In this document: positions 27,943-40,608 of the stretch, in pieces
How positions within the stretch are numbered: position 1 is the stretch's first letter
Layout: each line of letters starts with the position of its first letter
NCBI GenBank assembly: GCA_002794775.1
Contig: NBAY01000012.1
Coordinates: 5,001-69,000 of the forward strand
From: Porodaedalea pini
Lineage: Eukaryota; Basidiomycota; Agaricomycetes; Hymenochaetales; Hymenochaetaceae
Direction of reading: 5' to 3'
DNA: 64,000 nt
The notes under the pieces: model-generated
Told to the model about the DNA's origin: nothing
The model's input: only the letters and a program-made list of their open reading frames with translations
Database searches by the model: none
Position numbers and translations under genes: made by a program

Positions 27943-30130
27943 ATGAGCTCGGATAGGCCCCAGCCATCGTCGTCCTCTTCGTCGTCCAAGCGACTCGGCT
28001 GGATGTCCAGGTACACAGCCTCGAAGGACAGAGACAAAGATGCTCATGGCACGCTCGTGAGCCCGCCAGAGGGCAAGGAGGTCGTCGAGTACCATCCTGT
28101 CCCCTCCACCCATTCACCCGTCGCTAGTGGTCTCCCTTTCGCTCGCTCCTCTTCATCTTCCGCGTTGAGCGGTTCCTCGTATCCGTCCGCATACAGTGCT
28201 GATAGACCGTCTGCTCCCAGTCGCCGATTCAGTACAAACAGCGTCATGTCAAAGCGACAGCTCGACCAGGAGGCGTCGAAGATCATTCTTAGCGCCCTCG
28301 AGCGTACCACATCTCAAGATACCCCTCCGCTTCCTCAGCCATCCCGCCCATCGGGGGCATTCGGGAGGAAATCATTTAGCTCAATGATGGGCGGTCTGTC
28401 AGCACTCTCGCTCAGTCGCAGTAGCACTGACGACAAGGATCGAGGACGTTCACGGACCAAGGACGACGACAAGCCGCGATCATCTTCCACCATATCAAAC
28501 AAATCAGTTGACGAACCTGACTCAGGCGCCGCGAGCCGCGCTCGCAGTACCTCTCCTTTCCGTCGTAAGAAGCCGAATCGTCGCGATCCTTCACCATCAG
28601 TCGAAGCTCTCAAGCTGTCTCAATCTGATATCGAGTCCGACTATGAAGGCCCATCTTCTCGAAAAGCTATTCGCCCCCGGAACGCCTTTTCTCCATCCTT
28701 AGAGACGTCAGATGATGAATCTGCGGACGAGGTCGAGGATGAAGGCGATTCAGAAGATTCATGGAGCGACAACGATACGTTCGATACTATCACTGAACAG
28801 AACACTGAACAGAACTCGCTCGTACCCGAACCATTGGAGGCAGATGCACTCGACGCCCCAGACCCTCTCGGCGAAGGAGTCAATATTGTCGTTCCTCCTG
28901 AGCCTTATTTTCCGACCACGCTCAATGCAAGTGGGAGTAGAAACAATCCTCGTCGCAAGAAGTCGACACGGCACGTTTCATTGCCGCTCACGACGAGCAG
29001 GCCGGACTTCAAGCGAGATCGCTGCACCATTACTCTTACACAAGGCGATCCTGCCCATGCTCTGGAGCTTAATGGTCGCCGTCCCAGACGATATGTTGTC
29101 GCGAGTGACTTGAGTGAAGAAAGTCGTTATGCTGTTGAATGGGGAGTCGGAACTGTCCTCAAGGATGGTGATGAAATGTACGAGTTGCCCTTTGCTGTTA
29201 TGAGCAAGACCTCTGACCCGGTGCTAGGATTATTGTCTCTGTGAACGAGAACGAGACGAAAGGTGCGCTTTTACTTCCACATTCATCAGCTGCTACTTAG
29301 GAGCGTTGACTCTAGTCGATCCTCCACATCCCAATCCTGCTGATCGCGTTTCTAAGTTGCGAAACCAACAAGAGGTAAGCACTCCTTCTTTGTCTTTTAT
29401 GTCCTGTCCCAGTCTTAACCACGCTGTGGAGCGTCAAACACTTGCGTATATCCTCGTCCGTCAAGTTATTGGCCTCCTACAGAGGACAAAACTGCATGTA
29501 ACGGTCATCTGCCAAGCGTGGCATGCAAAGAACAGTCGGCATATGCTTCTAGGTAAGCCGATCAGGCGACAATTCTTTAGTTCCGTTGACTTTATTGCGC
29601 AAATATAGATATCGTTGACCATGTCGAACCGACTATGTTGATAGTGGGCTCACGAGGATTGGGGCAACTGAAGGGGTAAATCTCGAGTTATGGCGGGATT
29701 GAGGCAACACACACTAACTACCTTCATGAAAATCAGCATACTCTTAGGCTCAACATCACATTACCTCGTTCAGGTATGTTGAAGGATTTTGTCACGGATT
29801 TTGTCACTTATGGCCTTGCGGTTTGAATCACTGCTATTTGTTTAGAAATGTTCGGTCCCCGTTATGGTTGCCCGACGTCGCCTGAAGCGTCCTGCCCGGC
29901 GTTCAGCCCACCTCTCGCCCCACCGCGCACGCGTCTCTCTCGCCGAGGCTGCCGGCGTCGAGCGTGTCACACCGAGGGTTGATCGCGAAGTCGAACATAT
30001 GCGTGATGAACTGGAGAGGGACGAGGAGCGTAGAGAAAGCCATGATATCGGAGATGCCGGTGATGATGAGGAGACGGAGCACGAAGTTGATACGACGTTG
30101 CAGATTGGCGAGAAGGTCGCGGGCGATTAA
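27943..30130 (+). CDS. Universal stress protein (UspA)-domain protein, multi-exon
   Basis: The long first exon encodes about 380 residues of Ser/Pro/Arg-rich, probably disordered sequence with acidic stretches. A UspA domain follows: PRRYVVASDLSEESRYAVEWGVGTVLKDGDEM, then after an intron IIVSVNENETKG. Later exons give the nucleotide-binding signature VGSRGLGQLKGILLGSTSHYLVQKCSVPVMV (G-x2-G-x9-G-S/T). Introns of about 40-60 nt split the domain at least five times. The C-terminal tail is Arg-rich, then acidic, and ends with TAA at 30,128-30,130. Start: the ATG at 27,943 (MSSDRPQPSSSS); the frame is open further up but lacks an ATG. Fungal proteins of this layout are mostly uncharacterised; ATP binding and stress regulation are inferred from the domain. 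Confidence 0.85.
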
Positions 30131-30308
30131 ATATTATGTGTAGTGGTGGTTTAAGTATTAAGTTTCTTTGGCTGTATAATAAAACTAGAGGATTATGCTT
30201 TACAACATCCTGCGATCCTAATAGTGAATGAGTGCGAATAATAGAAAACTGTACAAACCGCAGTCTATCATGATCACCGGGCATCGTCTGAGCTTGCAGT
30301 GCCGCGAC

Positions 30309-33300
30309 TCAGCGTGTTTCCAAGTGCGGCGCTGTGTCGTCATCCGAAGGCTCATGTGTGTCCTGTAAAGTAGCGGGCGCTGTCTCGTGACCTATTCCTG
30401 TAAATCAGATTGTTAGATTAATTCATACTAAATGCATTCAAATCTCACCATCGTCTGAAGGAAACGCGAGATGATAGCTGGGATCCGAGAACTCAACCTG
30501 CTGCCAGATTTGTACTCCCTTCACTTCTTCCTCCGACTGCAGCCGTTGCGTTTCTAGTTGTCCAGCCCTTGATATCTTCCTGAGCGATCTAATGCTGGCA
30601 TTTGCTGGCATGAAATGTTTCCTATCGGGTACGGAATCGGGGTTGCCGAAACCGAGATTCCTCATGAACTCCTCCAGATTCTCAGCATTGACACCTGTAG
30701 GGTAGGGTTTCGGCCTGTATTTACGCTTCTTTGCAGCTGCAAGGCTGTCCCTAATAACGTCGTCTGACGACGACGAGCGCGAGATTGACCAGTGGACCGT
30801 CCCTACAACGCCGTCAGGAAACAGCTTGTACTTGCAAGAAGTGGCTTACAAGGCTTTCTCGATCCGAAGATTGCATCTGATCCGATGGCAGGTTTGTCGC
30901 CTAGGAAGTTTTGTGCCGTTATGTCCAGCTGGATAATGGGCTTTTCCAAGTCCGCCATAACAATGGGTATCTCTTCTGCATCGCTATCTGCTTCAGGTCC
31001 TTCATCGACAGGTTGAACCCACAATCTCATGACACCCGTTCCTTTACGTGTCTCTGCTAGACAGGCGACGGACTAAGGAAATTTTGGTTGGTCCACCCAA
31101 ATTATTACGGCAATCTGGTCTGGGCTCACCTTCCCAGGAAAGCATTCAGTAACCTCAGCAGCAATCACCTCCAGCATGCTGACACATTTATGGAAGACGC
31201 GCCAGCCTATGTCTTTTCCACCAGTCTCGTATTGGCCAAGGTTCAGTTCATTAGATCCTTTCTTCTTGTAGTTACTGAAAAGTCGTTGATCCATCTCCTC
31301 CAACGGCACATACTGGAAACCAAAAACTCTGGCAGTGTTATGATATGCAAGAAATATCCCATCCATGCCACCGATCCGGACTTGGAAGCTGTGAATGAAA
31401 GTTAGAAAGACGACGGAAACACAGACATATTCAATCACCTGTACTTCAAGAATGCCGACCGAATCAAGTCATAATACTCTCTGTCGAAGCTATTTAAGGA
31501 GCCGTGCAATGAGGTAATCAAATAGCCCGAATTTTCCTGCAGAAAGAATGAGCCAAATTCACTTAATCATAGCAGACAGTATTCCTCACCTTGAAATTCA
31601 AGTTATCCAAGCGGAGAGGCAATGCCGCACGAGTTTTGATGTCAAAAACGCCCGATCCTGGAAGCCGCGAGTCGACACAGTCGAGCTGAGAACGCATCAC
31701 GAATGACTTAGACTAGGCAAGGCACGGTGATGAGGAAACGAACACAGTGAAGTAATGAGCTAGCAGTTACCTGCGAGTACCGATACGCCTCGGGTTGTCT
31801 CTCGACGGAATCCTCAAAGTTTATTGAGCGAAGCAGTTTACTAAAGTCGCTTTTAGGCAATGTGAAGAAGTTCTCTAGCATCGTGCCCTTTGAAACCATA
31901 AATAAGGAGCTGCGATGCGATCGGGCAGAGCTGACTTACCATCCACATGAGTATGTTCCACTGACTATCATCGTTATCTGTACTGTCCGAGTCAATCATG
32001 TAAACGCCATCCCGATGGTTAAACACTACGGCAGTGGGCATGCGTTGCGCCGGTGTGAACGTTCGTGTCTATCATTCGCTGTTGAGCTCAAAAACTTGGG
32101 GAGAATAAATTACAACAACTTACTGATGTCGAAAAGGGTTCAGCTATTGTGCTGACATCAACATTGCGATCTTGTGACAGAAGAAAATATATGTGGCAAA
32201 GAAGCCCAGTAAGAGATGAGGTGGATCCAGCAAAACGTTTCCCCTTCGACACGGCCAGATTACGCATGACCTACAACGAAAATTGTAAGCAAATCATTTG
32301 AGAAGAGTAAAAGTGGCATTACTGAATCTCTAGAACTCCGGATGAAAGGCGTCAGGCGTTCGAAGGCAAATTCTTTGATGTCTGGAACATTTTGGATGAA
32401 GGGAGTGAAGTTATACACTCGTGACCGTGGATCCTGAACCCAATGGACGCCAGGACTAATGACAGAGAAGCTTTCTTCAGACTGGGTAGGCACACTCGGT
32501 ACAAGACTCAAACGTACTTAAAGAGTACTCTGTCAAGCCCATGAGCAAGAGTCGCGATAGGAACCTTCCCCGTGGGTGATTCGATTTCTTTGCAGGCAAA
32601 ATTTCATGTTAGAAACATAGTGAGCGCATGCAATTCAATGAAATAACCTTCGAGCGCATCCTTCTCCGAATGCTCTATAAGCCCTTCTATCCGTCGAACA
32701 TACGACGGTAGCTTTTTATGGTCTCCTTTTGAACTGTCGATGTCTGCTGATTTCGGCACAAGCTCTGTTTCCAGTGTTCAGTGAGTATTTGTTTCAATCT
32801 GTAGGCTGGCACCGAGTACGCACCATCTTCTCCCCAGTCATCTTTCCATGATTCACTTTTCAGCTCAGAGTCAGACGTCCCGTGTGTGCTCTGTATGAGC
32901 TCGGAGAGCGTTTTAACGTCCCTTTTCCATCTCCTTTGTGAAGTCTTACCCTCGCCTACATGGGTGGCGTATTAATGCGCTTCATTATTGCGACCGAGAG
33001 GATTTTGCACACGTACCGGTCTGCGCTTGAAATTTAAGACGGCCTGACGTTTCCGAGGACTTTGTCCCCTTATAAGCCAAGCTCTTTTTCTTCGCAGCTG
33101 GTACTCGTTTTGCTTGTAAAGCATTTTTCTCCTTCTCCTTCCCTGTCATCTGCTTGAAATGGCTGTTTTTGAGCTTCACCTTGCCTGGTGAACGCTCCCC
33201 AAGTTTGTCCCTCGTCTGGCTCAAGAGGCTGAGTAGGGCGTTGAAGTGTGGACTGTGCTCATATGACTCTGGCTGTGCGCCTTCTGAGTGCTGGCTCCCA

Positions 33301-33428
33301 GTCGACCTGGCCGACAAAAAGCGTGCATGATTGCAGCTGAGATAAAGAGCGCGCGATGCGTGGTTGACAGAAGGAAAGGAGCAAGGGGCTGAGCGGAGAA
33401 GATGTCCTGAAGATGAAGCTGAGAACAT
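30309..33428 (-). CDS. PET127: Pet127-like mitochondrial RNA-processing protein
   Basis: Pet127 is a membrane-associated mitochondrial protein needed for 5' processing and turnover of mitochondrial RNAs. Exon segments on the minus strand carry conserved family blocks: VRIGGMDGIFLAYHNTARVFGFQYVPLEEMD, then GWRVFHKCVSMLEVI and ECFPGK near 31,420-31,130, the DSRLPGSGVFDIKTRAALPLR block near 31,680-31,600, and the AVVFNHRDGVYMIDSDS block near 32,030. The N-terminus (ATG at 33,426-33,428) is Ser/Arg/His-rich and free of acids for nearly 45 residues, a good mitochondrial presequence. It has many short introns. The final exon ends at TGA 30,309-30,311 and is convergent with the stress-domain gene. 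The symbol is by family resemblance. Confidence 0.82.
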
Positions 33429-33630
33429 GCCAGCTGCAAATTTGGCGCTGACGCTCCGTAGGCTTTTTGGATCCTTTTATGGAAAGGATCGACGTGCACG
33501 TCTCGGCGTCGCATTGACTGAATCGGATGTCAGGGCAATTGGTACAGGACATATTTATGCTACTAAATAACAATGAACATGTTCTTGGCAATAAATTATC
33601 AGCCTGTAGCGAAAGTTATGCACGTAGTCT

Positions 33631-33978
33631 TTATCGCCTTTTTGCCATCTGCATCGTAAGATTGTCAATATACATCTGCAACGTCGCGTTTCCCGAACCG
33701 AGCTTTTCAATGTCATTCTGGGTTGACTGTACTTTGGCCTGCAAAGCTAAGCAAACAATGTATTCAGGAAATTGGTGACAGATGCGTGTGAGCTCACTCC
33801 TCAGGTCCTCCTGAGCTGCCACAAGCTCTCTGCGGCCAGAGCGTCAACAACTACCCTGTGGATGCCAACCGAGTTGAACGACGTACTTGATTATCTGCTC
33901 CTTCTTTATAGCATCTTTAATGATGTCACCTGAAGATGAGGCCTCTGGAGCTCCCCAAGCAGCTGATTCGTCAAACAT
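33631..33978 (-). CDS. Short coiled-coil protein, SCOC/Slo1-like
   Basis: Two exons joined by an intron of about 50 nt encode about 96 residues, from the ATG at 33,976-33,978 (MFDESAAWGAPEASSSG). The C-terminal two thirds is a continuous predicted coiled coil ending in NATLQMYIDNLTMQMAKRR. This closing pattern (E/NxxLQxYIxNL) is what I associate with SCOC, a small Golgi-linked coiled-coil protein that binds Arl-family GTPases. No other domain is present. Recognition rests on that short motif, so the family call is moderate. It is divergent from RPN13, with 143 bp between start codons. Confidence 0.6.
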
Positions 33979-34121
33979 TGGAAGGGTGTAAGACTGTGTT
34001 TGAGTCTGAGACGAACTTGAGACGGCCAGGGTCAAACTACCGGATTTGGACGACTCACGCTGCGTCCTCGCATCGCGTCAAGGTCATCAACCTGTCACTC
34101 GCCACGAACCACCTAATCACC

Positions 34122-35270
34122 ATGGCTTCTGAACCTCTGCTTGCTTTCAAGGCCGGGAGATACGAGCGTCGTGGTGGAACCAACTTTCTCGATGCTCTGC
34201 CAATTAAAGGAGCTATCTCCATGCATAATGAGGATGGGCTTTTGCATTTTCAGTGGAGGAACAGAGAGACGAACGAAGTCAAAGAGGTACGCTCAAGATC
34301 GCTTTCTAAAATGATGCCTAGGCCTGCCTTACATTATCTGCAGGACCTCATTCTCTTTGCGCAAGACGCGTCGTTCTCCAAGGTGTCCGAAGCATCTGGT
34401 GGGAGAACGTATGTTCTCAAATTCATGTCTTCAAACGAGAAGCATTTCGTACGTTTCAGTACCCACCTCTAAATGATTCTCCTGCTAATCTCGTAATTCA
34501 AGTTCTGGTTCCAGGTATGCTTTGCCTTCCTAAACCTTAGATGAGAAGGAAGACTGAGCTTATTCAAGGATGCGTCTCCTGCTCGAGACGAGGAATTCGC
34601 TAACAACGTAAATGCCCTTCTGGAGGACCCTGAACGCCCTTTGACGTGGAACACAGCTTCTGCAAGTTCTTCGAGTGCTCAAGCATCGACTTCTCGCCAA
34701 GGGTATGTGCTAGCACGCGCGTTTTCTTCCTGACTGCTAACTAAATATGCAGAGCTGTCTCGTCAAATTTACCACAGCTCAATGCCGAGCAGCTTACACA
34801 CCTTCGACAACTTGTTTCTAACATGGCATCAGAGCCTGCGCCTACGCAACCGAGTAAGCAAAACTATACAGCAAAATTGACATTCTCTTACATATATGGC
34901 TGCCTCACTTGCAGCTGTATCTCTCCGAGATGTTTTGAACGTGGAGACTCTAGGACCATTGTTCACGAACCACCCGGATCTAATTCCTTCTCTTTTCCCT
35001 CACCTTCCAGCCGACCTCCCTATGCCGCCCTCCGCGGAGGTGTTGCAGCAAATTATCGCGAGTCCTCAATTCCAAGCGGCCGTGAGGAACTTCGACCAAG
35101 CTCTTCATACGGGACTTCTTGGTGGCCTAGTCCGCGGACTTGGACTCCCGGAAGAGGCGGGGACGGGTGTCGAGCCTTTTTTGCGTGCTGTCCAAGACCA
35201 GGCGCGCCGGGAAGGCAGCAGTGGAAGCGGTTCGGGGTCTCAGGATCAGGATCAGATGGAAACAGACTGA
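34122..35270 (+). CDS. RPN13: Proteasome ubiquitin receptor Rpn13 (Adrm1)
   Basis: A subunit of the 19S proteasome lid/base that binds ubiquitin and recruits a deubiquitinase. The N-terminal Pru domain starts at the ATG at 34,122: LLAFKAGRYERRGG, GAISMHNEDGLLHFQWRNRETNEVKE, then DLILFAQDASFSKV and GGRTYVLKFMSSNEKHF. It continues through a 12-nt microexon coding FWFQ (34,503-34,514) and then DEEFANNVNALLED. After a Ser-rich linker, the C-terminal deubiquitinase-adaptor domain reads VSLRDVLNVETLGPLFTNHP, LPMPPSAEVLQQIIASPQF and GLLGGLVRGLGLPEEAGTGVEPFL. The acidic tail ends in QMETD, TGA at 35,268-35,270. Both halves of the protein are present. Confidence 0.93.
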
Positions 35271-35473
35271 GTACATAATTAGTGTAGTAGTTTCATGCGT
35301 TCTGAGGCATTCTTGTCACGTTTGACTCCCTTTTTAATTGATGGCTTCAAGTCATCTCGGGACTGCGAAATGTCGACGCGTCGCGTTATGGCACTGTCAC
35401 GCGTTATTTCAGATATCGCGTGGTTTCAAACATCTTCACCGTCGGCGCTGACGACTCGGAGATCATCTCCATC

Positions 35474-38400
35474 ATGGCTGCGCTGAACAAGCTCGCTATC
35501 CGTGGCATCCGCTCGTTTGATGACAAGAATATCGCCGTCATCGAGTTTTTTTCTCCAGTTACCGTCATCGTTGGACATAACGGCTCGGGAAAAACAGTGA
35601 ATACAAGCACATGAATTGTCCGTCTGTGCACGAGTCTGATTGAATAACCCTTTAGACAGTCATCGAATGTCTCAAGTATGCAACTACCGGCGATCAGCCT
35701 CCCAACTCGCGTGGTGGAGCCTTTGTCCATGACCCGAAGATGGCAAACGAGAAGGAGGTCAAGGCTCAGGTCAAACTCAGATTCGTGGCTGCGAACGGCC
35801 AACGTATGCTCGCAGTCCGCAATCTTTCTGTCACCGTGAAGAAAACGGCTGGTCTGACAATGAAAACGCTTGAGAGTATTCTCTCGCTGGCTGATGGAAA
35901 TCCCAATGGAAAGGTGCGCGTCGAGCCTATATAAGCAGTCGAGTTAAATGCGGCTTACTCGAGCGCATGTTTTCTAACAGCGAGCAACTATATCCACGAA
36001 GTGCGCTGAAATTGACACCGAGATACCGAATCTACTTGGAGTGTCTAAAGCAGTCCTAGAAAACGTCATTTTCTGCCATCAAGAAGATTCATACTGGCCT
36101 CTTGCTGAACCGGCCGCTCTGAAAAAGAAGTTCGATGATATATTTGAAGCCACGAGGTATGGCCATCACTGTCTTAGATAGCTTGCTATCCTCACACGTA
36201 TGAAGGTACACCAAAGCTCTCGATTCAATCAAGTCTCTTCGGAAGGAGCGTGTTGCAGACCTCAAGGTTGACAAGGAAAGACTCGAATCTTTATCCAAGG
36301 AGAAGGCGCACGCCGACAAAGTCAAGGCCCGCGTCAACGATTTGCAGTCTTCTATCGCTGTGAAAGAGATGCGCCATGAGAAGCTGAGAGAGGAGTGTGA
36401 TCGCCTGATAGCAACGAACAAGCGCTTCTACGAGTCCGCCACCAAGTTTCGCGAAAAATATATTGAAATTGAGCATCTGCAGAGCGACGTTGAGCGCTAT
36501 ACCAAAGACCTCGAGGATGCGATGGAGCACGTCAAGGAGATGTCTGGTCCGTCTCCTGTCAATTCCAGGCAAGGAATGAATCCGATACTAATTATGATAA
36601 CAGAATCGGATGAGCAACTCTCGGAAAGGCGCAAAAACTCTGATCGTTACAGAAAAGAGGCCGAACAAAAGCTCATGCGAGAGGAGAGACGGCTTCAGGA
36701 TACATTAGAAGACCTTGAGAATGCGCGTACGAATTTGATGTCACTTCGACAAGAGCGCGGCGGACTTGAAGCAGAAAAAAAGGTATGCTGTTGAACACAT
36801 TGTTTGAAACACGTACTAACGTCCTTGATATAGAAACACGAGCAGGACATCGAAGAGCGAGATAAAGAAATCCATCGGATCGCCGAGCAGTTTCACTTCA
36901 AAGGGTTCGACCGTTCGCCTTATGAAAGGGAACAACTCCTTTCCTTCAAGGTACAGCTCGATGATATGTCGAAACGGTCCATCAGCAATTTGGAAAGACT
37001 TCAGGTCAGTCATAAATCGCACCGGTGCATATCTATAACGACTTCACGTCTTTAATACGTCTCATTAGACCGAAGCGACGACGGAGCACACCGAATTCAA
37101 GGACAAGCAAGCTAATTTGCACACGGAACATAGGCTCCTAGAACAGCAGAAATCTAATCTACAGGACCAGATTGTTAGTTCATACCTGCTCTTTCCTGGA
37201 TCTGTGACAGTAACCACGTAGACGTTCGACAGACATCGTTGCAAAGGTCGATAGCGGCATCAGAATCCACCCTCAGTTCTGGGCGCACTCTACCTCGTGA
37301 GCTTTCCACACTACAGGCAGATATGGAAGAAAAAGCCGCTCGCATCGAAAACATCAAAGTAGAGATCAAGAACTCCTTGTACGAGGCAAAGATCCAAGAG
37401 GCCTCAAATAAAATCAGGGCCCTAGAAGAGCAACGCGAGGGTCTAAACCAGGAGCTGAAGAACTTGAGTCTCCAGTCAGATGCGAGAGCCAAGCTCGATC
37501 TCATCCGCTCAGACTTGAAAAAGAAAACACAAGATGTGAAGGATATCATCGAGATCAACAATGCAAAATTCAGAAAGCTAATCGGTCTGGATATTCGAGT
37601 CGAAAATATGGAACGAGACGTTGAACGGACACTTAGGTAAAGAAGCCCGTTTGTTCTCTTGACGAGGAGGCTGATCTCGTATGAAGCGAAAAGGAACGCG
37701 AGGCTTCCGAGGCTGAGAGCGAATTCAACAATGCCAATGCAAATTTCAGGCACCTTGAATCAACAGTAACGGGTCTAACAGCTCAACTAAAACAAAAACG
37801 AGATGATTTGAAAGGTAAGTAAAACCCAGGTAGCTAAGATACCCATGCTCATGTTTCTGTAGGTCTTGACAAAAGGGTCAAGGAGGAACTCGAGGGTCAT
37901 GTTTCGGTACAAGCTGCTCTTGAGGAGGCGGATGCCGAGCTGGCGGATCGTCGATCGTGAGTCCTCAAGGTAATAAGCTGACGATGAACTAGGATGCTGA
38001 GAATCACCTTTAGACGGCTTACCACCGGCGAAGGGACAAAGAAGGTTTACGAAGTTCTTCTAAGAAGCGGGAAGACCTTAAAGAAGTGCACTGCGTGCAA
38101 TCGAGCTCTCGGAGATCACGAGATGAAAGATTTCGAGAAACACGTAGGGTTTCTTTAATTTGGAGCGAGGGAATAATTCGTGTTAATACAACGTGTACTT
38201 CTAGCTCGAAGACCAGATGAACAAACTGTCGCCAGACGCTCAGGCAGAGATTCGAGAAGAAGCTACCGAATGGGAGGCCGAAGTCAAACGTCTGCAGGGT
38301 CTTTTACCGACGGAGTTAACTCGAGATACGTTGAAGAACCAGGAACTCCCCCAGCTTGAAGAGCGGCTCAAGCAAACAGATGCAAGCGTCCCAGGCGCAC

Positions 38401-40608
38401 TTGCATCCAAAGATTTTGTAAGCATGACTCTGCTTGACGCCTATGCTGGAGCTCAAGTTTTGCAGGCCCAGGACAAGCTTGAGAGGATTCGAAAAGAGTT
38501 GAAGGAACTTCAAAGCTTGAAGCAGCAAGCATCCTTTGTATCCGATCTCAAGGCAACATCGGAACGACTGCAAGCAGAGATCGTTCGGCTGGAAGAGAAC
38601 CTCTCTGGAACAGGTTCCGTGAAAACTGCAGATGACGTGCAGGAAGAACTTGGAAATCTTGGGACAGAAATGTAGGTTGCTATACACTCTTCTCTTGGCT
38701 GAATATCTACTAACTGCACCTTTGTATGTGCATCTCGTAGCCGGAAACTTGAGAGGGAGAAGACTGCTTCTCAGAATGACCGCGAGCAACAGATCAACCG
38801 CTTAAGGAGACAAGAAGACGAGCTCAATGCTATCAAGTTGCAAGAAAGCGGACTTCGTCACGAAGTGCAAGAGCAGAAGGCACTTGAAGACAAACTGATC
38901 TCTATGCGCCAGGACTTGAAAGAATGTATTGAACGATCAAAGGTCCGTTTGTTCGTGCGCATATTCGACTGACGTTCTTAATTTTTTAATTTACTATTGA
39001 TGCAGAACCTCGATGAGAAGATCAAGACGGCACTTCAGCCCCTGGAGAAGCTTCAACGTGAACACGATCTTTTCAAAGAAGAGTCCGATGAAAAGGTTAA
39101 GAAGGCTCAAGAACAATGTGAACAGGTTCGTCGGAATTCGGATGCTCTCGGTAGGGCGAACAAGGACATAGAAGCGTGAGTGTGGATTCCTAGCCTTCCT
39201 TAGAATAAATTTCATTTTCTTTCCAGCTATGTTCGCAACAGGCGTGCTCGTGAGCTCCAGCGTTGCGAAGAGAGCATCGAGGCGTGCGAGGAAAGCATCA
39301 AAGAGCACGAGTCTTCGATTGAAGAGATCCGTAAGGCTAAGAGCGAGTTCGAGAAGGAAATCCATGAAAGTGACAGTTTCCTCGCCAACCTCCGAGATAA
39401 CGAACGAATCAGGAAGCTGAGAAGAAGTATTGCGGATAACAAAGAGAAGATTGATGCCTTCGATATGGACGAAGCAGCGAAAGCACGCCGACAATTCGAC
39501 GAAAAGTACGCCGCAGAGAAGAAGCGAGAAGGAGATATGGAAGCAGAGGTTTGCAGTTGTCCTGAACAATCTTACGTGCGAAGGCGCATTGACGTGTCAC
39601 TCTAGTACTCTCGTCTGGGAGGTGAACTCAGTTCTTTGAAGGATCAGCTGAAGATTCTGGAGAAGGACCTGAGCGAGTTCAAGGATGTCAACAAACGCTA
39701 TACCGATCAGCTGATCAAAGTCAAAGTAAGTACTGAAGCTATGATAAACGTATCCTATTTCACTCACCAATTTAAGATGTCAGACATGGCCAATAATGAC
39801 CTAGAAAAATACGCAAAGGCCCTTGACAAGTGAGTATAAACATGTATTACAACCTTCATCGACTGAATTATCACTTATAGTGCCATAATGAAGTACCATG
39901 GCCTGAAAATGGAGGAAGTGAATGACACGATGCGTCACCTTTGGAACAAGACATATCAGGGAACAGGTAGGGTAGCTAATACCTAGTATGAACCATAATA
40001 CTCACCGCTTGTTTCTCCAAAGATATCGACGGTATCAAAATTCGTTCCGACGTGGAGGGAGGAGCATCAAAACGCTCCTATAACTATCGCGTAAGTCTCG
40101 GCGCTTCAATCTGCAACTAATCCTTATACGTATATCGAAAGGTTGTCATGACCAAGGACCAAGTCGAGATGGACATGCGAGGCCGATGCTCAGCTGGTCA
40201 GAAGATGCTCGCGTCTATCATCATTCGTTTAGCTCTTTCAGACTCGTTCGGGCAGAACTGTGGTATCCTTGCACTAGATGAACCGACTAATGCTCTCGAC
40301 GTTGAAAATATTGACGCCTTAGCGGCAAGTTTGGTAGAGTGAGTCATGGCTACCTATATGCCCCCGACGAAGCTAATTAAGGAGCTTTCTCGGTCAGTAT
40401 TATCAATGAGCGGAAGAACCATGCAAACTTCCAGTTGATAATCATTACTCACGACGAGAACTTCCTACGAAAGCTCGGACAGGCTAACGTCATGGAGTAC
40501 TACTGGTGAGTCGATGACGTGACTTCATGAGCATTGCTAACTTGCGGTAGGCGGGTATCTCGTGACTCGAGGCAGAAATCTATAATCGAAAGGCAACGAG
40601 TGGCCTGA
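35474..40608 (+). CDS. RAD50: DNA repair ATPase RAD50
   Basis: The SMC-like ATPase of the Mre11-Rad50-Nbs1/Xrs2 complex, which senses and processes double-strand breaks. From the ATG at 35,474: [14 protein letters not shown], then the Walker A motif GHNGSGKT split by an intron, and [11 protein letters not shown] (Q-loop region). A long coiled coil follows, spread over about fifteen exons. The zinc hook [13 protein letters not shown] (CxxC) is near 38,091. The second coiled-coil arm leads to the ABC signature [18 protein letters not shown] and Walker [14 protein letters not shown] near 40,270. The last exon ends RQRVA, TGA at 40,606-40,608. The usual length of about 1300 residues is met. It is tandem with RPN13, 203 bp downstream. 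Confidence 0.96.
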
